From assembly GCA_963698995.1 (NCBI GenBank), contig CAVOTD010000001.1, positions 46,713 to 110,712 on the forward strand: a stretch of DNA of 64,000 nucleotides, given 5' to 3'. Under the pieces are notes generated by a model. That model did not search any database. It was not told where the DNA came from and saw only the letters and a program-made list of their open reading frames with translations. A program made the position numbers and the translations under genes. Numbering within the stretch: position 1 is the first letter of the stretch; each line of letters opens with the position of its first letter. Below, one piece after another: positions 1-8,254 of this stretch. The stretch comes from AP-15 sp963698995. GTDB taxonomy: Bacteria; Pseudomonadota; Alphaproteobacteria; ATCC43930; CGMCC-115725.

Positions 1-387
1 GGGTCGCCCGCGCCGTCTGCGATGCCGGAGGTTATTTTGCGCTCTATCAGATGCCGGAGCTTTATGCCTCGAACGCGACGACGCCAATTTCCCGGTCCAA
101 TACCCGGACGCGAATGTGCCGCAGGCGTCGGCCGCTGGATCGATTTTCTCGCTCTCCAGGCGCTTCTCGGCTTTGAGCCGAATGCGCCGCGAGGCAAGCT
201 TTACCTCAATCCTGTCCTGCCCGAGTGGCTGCCCGACCTCAGCTTGACCGACTTTCGTCTCGGCGCACAAATCTTTGATCTTCGCTTCTGGCGCGACGGC
301 GGCAATACCCGCTTTGAGGTGCTCAGGGGCGACCCGGCGGTTGTCGACCTCGGGCCGACGCGGTGGTCAACCAAAGGGCCCGAATAG
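1..387 (+). CDS. C-terminal end of an amylo-alpha-1,6-glucosidase (glycogen-debranching-type) protein, partial and frameshifted
   Basis: The gene enters from the left edge and ends at a TAG at 385-387. Read across frames it gives GGYFALYQMPELY, then ERDDANFPVQYPDANVPQ, then LQALLGFEPNAPRGKLYL and LPEWLPDLSLTDFRLGAQ, which I recognise as the C-terminal part of the bacterial amylo-alpha-1,6-glucosidase family (alpha-glucan debranching, (alpha/alpha)6 barrel). Two frame changes are needed, near 72 and near 155, each explained by one missing base. The last 21 bases overlap the convergent gspO gene. Only about 125 residues are visible, so the catalytic centre lies outside the window and substrate cannot be judged. 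Confidence 0.7.
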   Translation, partial: GSPAPSAMPEVILRSIRCRSFMPRTRRRQFPGPIPGRECAAGVGRWIDFLALQALLGFEPNAPRGKLYLNPVLPEWLPDLSLTDFRLGAQIFDLRFWRDGGNTRFEVLRGDPAVVDLGPTRWSTKGPE

Positions 388-1140
388 CCAGACCAGCCAC
401 GTGGCGAGCGCGAGGAAGGGGCCGAAGGGCATAGGCGAATGGGCACCGAGGCGGACCCCGCCAAGCCGCAGACAGCCGGCGGCGGCAAGCGCCGAGAGCG
501 CGGCAAGAAGGATTACCTGCGGCAAGGCGGCGGCCCCGACCCACGCGCCTGAGGCGGCCAGCAGCTTAGCGTCGCCGCGGCCCAAGCCCTCGCGGCCGCG
601 CAACGCTTGGTAGAGCGCCGCGATCATCAGCAGGACCAGATAGCCGAGCGCGGCGCCGAGAGCGCGGCCGGTCAGCTGTTCGGGATCGAATATGGCAGCA
701 GCAGCAAGGCCGGCCAAAATCAGCGGCAAGGTGAGGAGGTCGGGCAGCAGCCAATAACGGGCGTCGATCCAGCCTAGGGTGAGGAGCCACCACCCGAGAA
801 TACAATCTAGCCAAGCGCCCTCCCCGCCATCGACCGCAACGGCGGTCAGCGCGACGGCGACGGCAGCCAGCTCGACCCATGGGTAGAACCAGCCGAGGCG
901 GTGTCCGCAATGACGGCACCGGCCCTTGGCGATGAGCCAGCTGAGGATCGGCACGAGGTCGCGCGGCCCTAGCCGTGTCTCGCACCATCGGCAACGCGAC
1001 CGCGACCAGGCAATCGGCACTCCCTCCGGCAGGCGTCGGATAACCAAGCCGAGAAAGCTGCCGATAAACGGCGCGACCAGCAGCAAACCCCATCCTGCCG
1101 CGGCCGTCCGGTCGAGAAATCCGGCCAAGTATGCTTGCAC
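367..1140 (-). CDS. gspO: Prepilin peptidase GspO/PilD (A24 aspartic peptidase)
   Basis: This 257-residue inner-membrane protein would cleave and N-methylate the pseudopilins encoded in the adjacent T2SS operon. An N-terminal membrane segment is followed by a cytoplasmic zinc-type four-cysteine module, CRWCETR and CRHCGHR. The two catalytic aspartates are visible in GWIDARYWLLPD and GRGDAKLLAASGAW. Multiple hydrophobic helices cover the rest. Length is typical of the family. It is transcribed leftward, divergently from gspE, so the 83 bp between 1141 and 1223 must hold both promoters. Its end overlaps the debranching-enzyme gene by 21 bp. Confidence 0.93.
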   Translation of the reverse strand: MQAYLAGFLDRTAAAGWGLLLVAPFIGSFLGLVIRRLPEGVPIAWSRSRCRWCETRLGPRDLVPILSWLIAKGRCRHCGHRLGWFYPWVELAAVAVALTAVAVDGGEGAWLDCILGWWLLTLGWIDARYWLLPDLLTLPLILAGLAAAAIFDPEQLTGRALGAALGYLVLLMIAALYQALRGREGLGRGDAKLLAASGAWVGAAALPQVILLAALSALAAAGCLRLGGVRLGAHSPMPFGPFLALATWLVWLFGPFG

Positions 1141-1223
1141 TCGCTCCGAGGCCTGTTTTTGCGCTATTCTGTATCGGGCGCGGCGCGCGCAGAACCCCGC
1201 CTCGTTCGTGGTATACCGCCGTC

Positions 1224-2964
1224 ATGAGCTTCGAGCCCATCGTTTCGCCGAGCATGCAGGGAACCGCCGAGCTGCTGGCAGATCTCGGCGCGACCCTTGT
1301 CGACAGCGGGGCTATCGACCGCCGCACATTGGATCGTGCGCGCCGCGTCGCGACCGAGACCGGCGGCAGAACTCGATCAAGTTCTCACCCAACTCGGCCT
1401 GATGAGCGATCGCGGTCTCGCCGAGGCTTTGGCGCAGCTGATTGCGGCCCCGGTCGTCGGGCCCGCTGAGTATCCGGACACGCCGCTGTTCCAAGACCGG
1501 CTGAAGGCCAAATTCCTGCGCCGCGCGCGCGTCCTGCCGATTGCTGCAAGCGATGCCCGGGCGACTCTCGCCATGGCCGACCCGCTCGATGCCTTTACCC
1601 GCAACGCGGTCGCGGCGGCGCTGGGCCGCCCTGTCACGGTGGCGGTCGCCGTCCCGATCGAGCTCGAAGCCGCTTTCGACCGGCTCTACGCCGAGCTGGA
1701 CGAGGGCCGCGACAGCGAAGAGATGCTGGACGAGGTGGTGCCGGATGCCGAGCCAGCGGAAGAAGATGCGGAGCGGCTCAAGGACCTCGCCAGCGAAGCG
1801 CCGGTCATCCGCCTCGTCAATCAGCTGATTGCGCGCGCGGTCGAAACCCGCGCGTCGGACGTCCATCTCGAACCGTTCCCCGACCGGCTGCGCGTGCGCT
1901 ACCGCTATGACGGCGTGCTGCACGAGGTCGAACCGCCGCCGCCGCGCCTGCAAGCCGCAGTCATCTCGCGCATCAAGATCATGGCGCGGCTCGATATCGC
2001 CGAGCGCCGCCTGCCGCAGGATGGCCGCATCAAGCTGACGGTGCGCGGCCACGAAATCGACTTCCGGGTGTCGACGATCCCCTCGTTGCACGGGGAAAAA
2101 GTCGTGCTTCGTGTGCTCGACCGCACCGCCGTCGAGTTCGACTATGCAAAGCTCGGTCTGCCTGCCGACATCCGGCAAGGGATCGAACGCGCGCTCGATC
2201 TGCCGAACGGCATGGTATTGGTCACCGGGCCGACCGGCAGCGGCAAGACGACCACGCTCTATACCGGGCTTTTGAAGCTGAACACGGTGGCGCGCAATGT
2301 CGTAACCGTCGAAGACCCGATCGAATATCAGCTGACCGGGATCAACCAGATCCAGGTGAAGCCGCAGATCGGGCTCAATTTCGCGAGCCTGTTGCGCTCG
2401 ATTCTGCGCCAGGACCCCGATGTCATCATGATCGGCGAGATCCGCGATCTCGAAACCGTGCAGATCGCCGTACAGGCGGCGCTGACCGGGCATCTCGTGT
2501 TGTCGACCATCCATACCAATTCGGCGGCCGCGACAATGACCCGGTTACGCGACATGGGTCTGGAAGACTACCTGATGACGGCCACTCTGAAGGCGGTGCT
2601 GGCGCAGCGGCTGGTGCGGCGGCTCTGCCCGGTATGCAAGACCGCCGAACCAGCCCCGTCGGCGCTGATCGAGCGGTTCGGCCTCGAACGCCTGGCGGGG
2701 GCGGAGGCGATCACGCTCTATCATCCGAAAGGTTGTGCCGATTGCCGCGGCACCGGTTTTCGCGGCCGGCGAGCAATCGCCGAGCTCTTGGTGCCGAACC
2801 GCTCGATCGATCGCCTGATCTTCGAGGGTGCCGACGATGCTGCCATCGAGCGGGCTGCGGTCGAGCAAGGCATGCGCCCAATCTTCGACAGCGGCCTGCT
2901 CGCCGTGCTCGATGGCGACACGACGATCGAAGAGGTCGTACGCTGCATCCGCAGCGAAGCCTAG
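1224..2964 (+). CDS. gspE: T2SS ATPase GspE (one frameshift near 1367)
   Basis: This is the cytoplasmic hexameric ATPase that drives pseudopilus assembly. The N-terminal part starts at ATG 1224 (MSFEPIVSPSMQGTAEL) and runs to about 1367. It then continues in another frame with ELDQVLTQLGLMSDRGLAEA, so one base appears gained or lost there. The rest is intact: Walker A GPTGSGKTTTLY, the Asp-box DPIEYQ, Walker B DPDVIMIGEIRDLET, the His-box HLVLSTIHTN, and the zinc-type pairs CPVCK and CADCR near the C-terminus. It is the first gene of the rightward gsp operon. GTG 1297 would give a protein lacking part of the N1 domain and is less likely the real start. Confidence 0.93.
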
Positions 2965-3042
2965 CCATCTTTTCGTCAATAAGCCGGCTATTCTAGCAGG
3001 GTTGCGGGCCGGCCCGAATGAGGCCGCGGATAAGGAGCTGAG

Positions 3043-4266
3043 ATGCCGTCCTTCCGCTGGTCGGCGATCAATGCTGGCGGCGACGTCGTTCGCGGTGTCA
3101 TGGAGGCGCCCGACCGGTCGGCCGTCGTCGAGCGGCTGCAGCGTCAGGGCCAGGTCGTGCTGCGCGCCGACGCGTCTGATCGGCGGGCCGGATGGGCCGA
3201 TTTGCTGCAGATCGAGATCGGCCGCACCCGAGCTCTCGATAAAGCGGCGCTCGGCGAGATTACTCGAGAGCTGGCGATCATGCTGGCAGCCGGGCAGGAT
3301 CTCGATCGCGCGCTGCGCTTTGTCGTCGACAATACCCGCAATACTCGCGCCCGGGCGATCCTCGGGAATGTGCGCGACAAGGTTCGTTCCGGCAGCTCGC
3401 TCGCGGCGGCCCTCGCTGGCGAACCGCGGAGCTTCTCCAAGCTTTACGTCGGCCTCGTCCGAGCTGGTGAAGCAGGCGGGACCTTGCCGGCGACCCTCGA
3501 CCGCCTCGCGACATTGCTCGAGCGCGAGCGCAGTCTCAGCGCCAATTTGCGATCGGCGATGATTTATCCAGCCCTGCTGATCGTCGCGGCGATCGGCTCG
3601 ATCGTGTTGTTGCTCGATTATGTGCTGCCGCAATTCACGCCGATCTTTGAACAGGCCGGCGCCGAGCTGCCCGCTTCGACGCGCTTACTGATGACGTTCG
3701 GCACGGTCGTCGGCGCCCTGATGCCGTGGTTGCTGGTCGGGTTGCTGGCAGGTGGGCTGGTCGCTCGCCAGTTGCTGGCGCGCCCGGCCTACCGGCTCAA
3801 GGTCGATCGCCTGCTGCTGCGTTTGCCGCTTGCCGGCCGATTGATGCGCGAGACCCTGGCCGCCCGACTGACCCGCACGCTCGGCAGCCTGCTGCAGAAC
3901 GGCGTACCCCTGATCCCGGCGCTCGGCATTGCCAAGGATGCGCTCGGCAACCTTGCCGCCGCCGCCGCCGTCGAAGCGGCCGCGGCAGGCGCCAAAGGCG
4001 GCGCCGGTCTCGCCCGGCCGCTGGCTGCGGCCGGCTTGTTCCCGGCGCGGACGATCCACCTGCTGCAGCTCGGTGAGGAGGCCGCACAGCTCTCCTCGAT
4101 GGCGCTCAAAGCCGCCGACATTCATGACGAGCAGGCGCGCCTGATGGTGCAGCGGCTGGTTGCGCTCGCGGTGCCGATGATCACGATCGCGATGGGCCTC
4201 GCTGTCGCCGGTATCGTCAGCGCCCTGTTGACGGCGATGCTGAGCCTCAATGATCTCGCAGTTTAG
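3043..4266 (+). CDS. gspF: T2SS inner-membrane platform protein GspF
   Basis: A 407-residue polytopic membrane protein with the duplicated GspF/PilC domain. Visible features are ALGEITRELAIMLAAGQDLD, a first membrane pair near LIVAAIGSIVLLLDYVLPQF, and a second-repeat TRTLGSLLQNGVPLIPAL with a C-terminal helix AVPMITIAMGLAVAGIVS. An AAGGAG-like ribosome site precedes ATG 3043. GspF links the GspE ATPase to the GspL/GspM platform and helps extract pseudopilins. The frame is intact, and the 3' end overlaps gspH by 17 bp, which suggests translational coupling. Confidence 0.95.
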   Translation: MPSFRWSAINAGGDVVRGVMEAPDRSAVVERLQRQGQVVLRADASDRRAGWADLLQIEIGRTRALDKAALGEITRELAIMLAAGQDLDRALRFVVDNTRNTRARAILGNVRDKVRSGSSLAAALAGEPRSFSKLYVGLVRAGEAGGTLPATLDRLATLLERERSLSANLRSAMIYPALLIVAAIGSIVLLLDYVLPQFTPIFEQAGAELPASTRLLMTFGTVVGALMPWLLVGLLAGGLVARQLLARPAYRLKVDRLLLRLPLAGRLMRETLAARLTRTLGSLLQNGVPLIPALGIAKDALGNLAAAAAVEAAAAGAKGGAGLARPLAAAGLFPARTIHLLQLGEEAAQLSSMALKAADIHDEQARLMVQRLVALAVPMITIAMGLAVAGIVSALLTAMLSLNDLAV

Positions 4267-4726
4267 AACGGCGCGGCTGAACTCGGATCGCAACAGCGGG
4301 TTTACCCTGATCGAGGTCATCGTGACGCTCGCCATTCTGGGCTTCGCGCTGGCTCTTGTCGTCGGATACAAATTGCCGTGGAGCAGCGGGCTCGGTCTCG
4401 AAGCGACCGCCGCCGAGCTTGCCTCGGGATTGCGCCTGGCGCGATCGGAGGCAATCGCCAGCAACCGATCCGTTGCGTTCGACCTGGATTTAGTCGGCCA
4501 TCGCTATCGCGTCGGCGCCGGGACCGAGCGACGCCTGCCCGCCAATCTCTCGATACAGCTGCTGACGATCGCCGGCGAACAGCCGGCGCCCGGTACCGGC
4601 GACATCCGCTTCCACCCCGATGGCAGCTCGACCGGCGGCAGGATCGCATTAGCGGTCGGCCAGCGGCGCATAGCCGTCGGGGTCGATTGGCTGACCGGCA
4701 GAATAAGCGTTGCCGATGTGCGCTGA
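4250..4726 (+). CDS. gspH: Minor pseudopilin GspH
   Basis: A 158-residue protein with a prepilin signature, SGFTLIEVIVTLAILGFALA. Cleavage after the Gly leaves an N-terminal Phe and Glu at position 5. The C-terminal part has the GspH pattern LASGLRLARSEAIASNRSVA, then a strand-rich domain with FHPDGSSTGGRI. GspH sits in the pseudopilus tip complex with I, J and K. It overlaps gspF upstream by 17 bp and gspI downstream by 11 bp. Processing should depend on gspO at 367-1140. Confidence 0.9.
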   Translation: MISQFRTARLNSDRNSGFTLIEVIVTLAILGFALALVVGYKLPWSSGLGLEATAAELASGLRLARSEAIASNRSVAFDLDLVGHRYRVGAGTERRLPANLSIQLLTIAGEQPAPGTGDIRFHPDGSSTGGRIALAVGQRRIAVGVDWLTGRISVADVR

Positions 4727-5138
4727 TCGCGCCCCTGAAGGCAACGGCTTTACCCTGCTTGAAGTCGTCGTTGCGCTGGTGATTGCGGCGCTGGCGCTGG
4801 TCGGGCTGTTCCGCGCCGCAGGCGGTGGGCTCTTTGCCGTAGACACCGCCGCGCGAGCCGAAGAAGGGGTACAGCGGGCCCAATCGCACCTTGCCGCAAT
4901 CGGACACGATGCCGCCCTGGTGGAGGGCGAGTCCAGCGGAGACGACGGCGGTGGTTATCGCTGGACGCTCCGCGTTCGGCCGCTGGCGAAACAGCAAGTG
5001 CCTGCACCGGACGGCATCTCTTCCACAACCACGATCCTGTTTGCGGTCGAGGTCGCGATCTCGTGGCCCGGGCACGCCGGCGAGCGCTCGGTGTTGCTCA
5101 GGACATTGCGCCTCGGCAGCGCGGCCGGCGCCGGGTGA
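4716..5138 (+). CDS. gspI: Minor pseudopilin GspI
   Basis: About 140 residues with the type IV prepilin motif NGFTLLEVVVALVIAALALV close to the start. ATG 4716 gives a short, typical leader (MCADRAPEGNG). A TTG two codons upstream is possible but not needed. The remainder matches the small GspI domain, ending in strands around FAVEVAISWPG. It forms the tip complex with GspJ and GspK. The stop codon overlaps the GTG start of gspJ. Confidence 0.88.
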   Translation: MCADRAPEGNGFTLLEVVVALVIAALALVGLFRAAGGGLFAVDTAARAEEGVQRAQSHLAAIGHDAALVEGESSGDDGGGYRWTLRVRPLAKQQVPAPDGISSTTTILFAVEVAISWPGHAGERSVLLRTLRLGSAAGAG

Positions 5139-5758
5139 GGCGGCGTCCGGCAAAGCCGCCCGCGCGCGGTCGGCAGGCCGGGTTCACCCTGCTGGAACTG
5201 CTGGTCGTCGTGGTGGTGCTCGGTCTCTTGATGATCGGCCTAACTCAAGGAGTGCGCGCCGGGCTGTCGCTGTGGGACGCGCAGTCGCGCCGGGTCGGCG
5301 AAACCTCGGAACTCGATGCGGCCGCGCGGATCTTGCGTTCTCTGCTGAGTGCAATCGCTGCGCCGGTGTCGGCTGGGGTCGGCGCGGGAGCGAACACGCA
5401 GCTCAAGGCTACCGGCGAGAGCCTCACCTTTGTCGGCGACCTGCCGACCGGGCTCGGGACCACCCAGCGGGCCAACATCACGATCGAGCTAAGCCGCCAA
5501 CGGCTCGTCTTGCGTTGGACGCCGCATCGCCATGAGCTCTCCAGCGCGCCGGCGCCGGAACCCAGCGAAATCGAGCTTATTCGCCATGTCGATCGCCTCG
5601 AGCTCGCCTATTGGGGCGCGGTCTCGCCGGACCAGGCGGCAACCTGGCAGCCGCAGTGGGCCGGGGCCTCGATACCGAGCTTGATTCGCCTGCGAGTCGT
5701 CTTTGCCAAGGGCGATCGGCGTCGTTTTCCCGACTTGATCGCCGCCCCGCAGGCTTGA
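5135..5758 (+). CDS. gspJ: Minor pseudopilin GspJ
   Basis: A protein of about 207 residues beginning at GTG 5135, which overlaps the gspI stop (GTGA). The leader is Arg/Lys-rich and ends in AGFTLLELLVVVVVLGLLMI, a canonical prepilin cleavage and N-helix. Downstream sequence such as LWDAQSRRVGETSELDAAARI fits GspJ. It is the last of the H-I-J pseudopilin block. Unlike many T2SS operons, gspK does not follow directly but lies at 10522-11416. Confidence 0.87.
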   Translation: MRRRPAKPPARGRQAGFTLLELLVVVVVLGLLMIGLTQGVRAGLSLWDAQSRRVGETSELDAAARILRSLLSAIAAPVSAGVGAGANTQLKATGESLTFVGDLPTGLGTTQRANITIELSRQRLVLRWTPHRHELSSAPAPEPSEIELIRHVDRLELAYWGAVSPDQAATWQPQWAGASIPSLIRLRVVFAKGDRRRFPDLIAAPQA

Positions 5759-5912
5759 ATATCGACCGCGATTCGCATGATTACAGGCGGTCTTCGCGGC
5801 CTTGGCCTCCGGTGACTCCCGCGCCACTGCGGCAGACCCGGAATTGGCGGCAAATTTGCCTTGGTCGGGCCATATTCGGCCAATCTTTTTGTGATTAGCG
5901 ATCCTGCCGGTA

Positions 5913-5951
5913 ATCCGCCGATCTCGACGACGGTGGCAGATATCGGCGGAT
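5913..5951. repeat. 10-bp perfect inverted repeat upstream of gspL
   Basis: ATCCGCCGAT at 5913-5922 is mirrored by ATCGGCGGAT at 5942-5951 with a 19-nt spacer, in the 215-bp gap between gspJ and gspL and ending 22 bp before the gspL ATG. It could be an RNA hairpin modulating the second half of the operon or a protein site. There is no U-run, so it is not a standard terminator. Confidence 0.45.
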
Positions 5952-5973
5952 CGGCCCGGCTCGGTTTCGGATC

Positions 5974-7011
5974 ATGGTGCGCGAGTTCTTCACTTGGTGG
6001 TTCGGACAGCTGGCGGATCTGCTGCCGCCGGCGCTGCACCGCTCTGCGTTCAGTGCCGCCGACGCATTGGTGGTCACCCCGATCGGGCCGCTTGGGCAGG
6101 GCGTCGAAGCTGTCGCGGTCGATCTGCGCCGCAATGGCAAGGAGACCCCGCTTGGCCATTTCGGTATCGGGGCGACCAGCTTGGCGGAGTTGTCCCGTCC
6201 GGCCGGCACAGTGACGGTGCTCCGTCTCGGCGCCGCCGACGTGCTGGCGAAATCGGTAAGTTTACCGCTTGCGGCCGAGCGCGAGCTCGATCAGGTGCTG
6301 GCCTTCGAGATGGATCGGGAAACCCCGTTCAAGGCCGACGAACTCTACTGGAACCATCGGATTACGACAACCGACCGGCAAACCGGCCGGCTGTCCGTCG
6401 CTCTCTCGCTGATCCCAAAGGCGAAGCTCGACCCGTTGCTTGCGGATCTCGCCGCGGTCGGGATTCGGCCGCGACGAGTGGAAATCGCGGAAGGTCCGGA
6501 GCGCGGTTTCTATCTGCCGCTCAACGGCGACGGACATCGCGCCGCAGACGCGGCGAACCGCCTGCTGTGGCCAGCCGCCGCATGTTGCACGGCACTGGCG
6601 ATTGCGGCCGTCGTGACGCCCTTCTTGCGCCAGGAGCTGGCTCTTGCTGCACTCGACCGCGAAGTCGCTGCCGGCCGCGCCGCCGCCGCCGAGGCCGACG
6701 GCCTGCGCCAGGATATCGACCGGTTGTATGGCAGTGCCGGCTTCGTCGAAAGCGAGCGCGACAAAGCCGGGCGGCCGCTCGTCGTATTGGCGGCCGCGAC
6801 GCGCATCCTGCCGGACGATACCTACCTGACTGAAATGGAGCTGCGGCAGCGGAAGCTGACGCTCAGCGGCCGATCCGCCGGGGCCGCCCGATTGATCGGC
6901 GCGCTCGCCGCCGACGGCGAGTTCCGAAACCCTGGTTTCTCCGCTCCGGTGACCCGGCTCGAGGCACTGAAGACCGAGCTGTTCACGATCAACGCGGAGG
7001 TTGGACCGTAG
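5974..7011 (+). CDS. gspL: T2SS platform protein GspL (actin-like fold)
   Basis: A 345-residue bitopic protein. The N-terminal two thirds resembles the GspL/PilM-PilN cytoplasmic domain, with RELDQVLAFEMDRETPFKAD typical of the family. A single membrane helix lies around residues 195-212 (LLWPAAACCTALAIAAVV). A short coiled region and a periplasmic PilN-like domain (ILPDDTYLTEMELRQRKLTL) follow. GspL recruits GspE to the membrane and pairs with GspM, the next gene. The frame is intact. The order J-L-M without K between is unusual. Confidence 0.85.
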   Translation: MVREFFTWWFGQLADLLPPALHRSAFSAADALVVTPIGPLGQGVEAVAVDLRRNGKETPLGHFGIGATSLAELSRPAGTVTVLRLGAADVLAKSVSLPLAAERELDQVLAFEMDRETPFKADELYWNHRITTTDRQTGRLSVALSLIPKAKLDPLLADLAAVGIRPRRVEIAEGPERGFYLPLNGDGHRAADAANRLLWPAAACCTALAIAAVVTPFLRQELALAALDREVAAGRAAAAEADGLRQDIDRLYGSAGFVESERDKAGRPLVVLAAATRILPDDTYLTEMELRQRKLTLSGRSAGAARLIGALAADGEFRNPGFSAPVTRLEALKTELFTINAEVGP

Positions 7012-7052
7012 CCTCGTTTACAGCCCTGCCAACCGGCCCGCGCGGCCGGCTT

Positions 7053-7604
7053 TTGGCGTTGAGCCTATTGTTCTTGATGGCGGGAGGCGTCTATCTCCTG
7101 GTCGTCGCGCCGCTCATCGACCTCTACGCCGGGCGCGCAGCGGTCCTGGAGAACCGCCGCATGCTGCTCCCCCGGTTGCGCGCCGCGGCAGACGACCTGC
7201 CGGCCCTGCGCACGCGCGTCGAACAGCTGCGCGCCGCTGCCGGAACGCGCAAAATCACCCTCGATGGCGCCAGTGACGCGCTCGCTGCCGCCACCCTCCA
7301 GAGCCGTATCGAGGAGCTTGCCGCCTCGGTCGGCGCCACGATCGGCAGCACCGAAAGCCTCCCGGCGGAAGCGCGCTCGGGCTATCGTCGGATCGGGCTG
7401 CGATATGTCCTCAGCGGCCCCTACGAAACTCTCGTGAAATTCCTTGCAAAGCTCGAAGCTGCCACGCCGCCACTGGTAATCGACAATTTGCATATTCACG
7501 GCGTGCTGCGACGGCCGGGCACACCGGCGACTGCGGGTCTCGATGCCGGTGTCGATGTTTACGGCTACCGTGACGGGGAGAAATCCGTCGCCGCCAAGCC
7601 ATGA
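7053..7604 (+). CDS. gspM: T2SS protein GspM (PilO-like)
   Basis: A protein of about 183 residues with one N-terminal membrane helix (ALSLLFLMAGGVYLLVVAPL), a coiled-coil stretch rich in Arg/Leu/Glu, and a C-terminal ferredoxin-like domain (YVLSGPYETLVKFLAKLE), as in GspM/PilO. The start is uncertain. The frame is open upstream but has no ATG, and TTG 7053 is the best visible codon. The stop overlaps the gspN start (ATGA at 7601-7604). GspM dimerises with GspL in the inner membrane. Confidence 0.75.
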   Translation: MALSLLFLMAGGVYLLVVAPLIDLYAGRAAVLENRRMLLPRLRAAADDLPALRTRVEQLRAAAGTRKITLDGASDALAAATLQSRIEELAASVGATIGSTESLPAEARSGYRRIGLRYVLSGPYETLVKFLAKLEAATPPLVIDNLHIHGVLRRPGTPATAGLDAGVDVYGYRDGEKSVAAKP

Positions 7605-8254
7605 TACATCGCCTCGCGCTGCTGCTGTCGATCGCCGGATGTTTGCTGTTCGCCGCGATCATCTCGATCGAGCTCAAGCCGGCCGACGGAGACGATACGG
7701 CGGTTCGCGAGGTTTCGGCACGGTCCCCGATGGCGGCGGCGGCCAATCGTCGACAGACCCCGAAAGCCGAAGAATCGGTGGCCACGATTATCGCTCGACC
7801 GCTGTTCAGCAGCACGCGGCGGCCTCCGCCAAACGCTTCTCAGGGAGGCGCAGGCGACAACGATCTTGCCGATACCCGGCTGACCGGAATTGTCACCGCG
7901 CCCGGCCGCCGCTTCGCAATCTTCGCGGTCAGCGGGGACAAACCGCTGAGGGTCGCCGAAGGCGAAGCGGTGAGCGGCTGGCGGATCGAGAGCATTACCC
8001 CCCGCGAGGTATCGTTGAGCGGCCCCAGTGGAACCAAGACCCTGCAGCCGAAGATCGATCCAAACCTCGTCTCGCCCCAGGGGCAACTCCCAATCGGCAA
8101 TGCCGCGGGGCGCCGTCCAAATCAGCCGGCGGCGGGCCCGGGGCGCGGGGCTCCTTCGCCTGTTGCCGTCGCCGGGCCGCCGCGACCGGGTGTCCCGGTC
8201 AATAATCCTGGCCTGCCGCCACGGCCGGCGCGGCTGCGGCAGCAGCAGCGCTGA
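7601..8254 (+). CDS. gspN: T2SS protein GspN/GspC-like inner-membrane connector
   Basis: A 217-residue protein with an N-terminal membrane anchor (LALLLSIAGCLLFAAIIS), then VATIIARPLFSSTRRPPP, a motif I associate with alphaproteobacterial 'type II secretion protein N'. A small homology-region-like domain follows (LTGIVTAPGRRFAIFAVSGD to GWRIESITPREVSLSG), then a Pro/Gly/Arg-rich tail. The domain corresponds to the HR domain of GspC that contacts the secretin. No other gspC is visible, so this gene probably fills that role. It overlaps gspM by 4 bp and gspD by 1 bp. Confidence 0.75.
   Translation: MIHRLALLLSIAGCLLFAAIISIELKPADGDDTAVREVSARSPMAAAANRRQTPKAEESVATIIARPLFSSTRRPPPNASQGGAGDNDLADTRLTGIVTAPGRRFAIFAVSGDKPLRVAEGEAVSGWRIESITPREVSLSGPSGTKTLQPKIDPNLVSPQGQLPIGNAAGRRPNQPAAGPGRGAPSPVAVAGPPRPGVPVNNPGLPPRPARLRQQQR

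Noticed and set aside
1312..2514. A 400-codon antisense frame over gspE
   Set aside because: It is a GC-rich shadow of gspE with no family resemblance.
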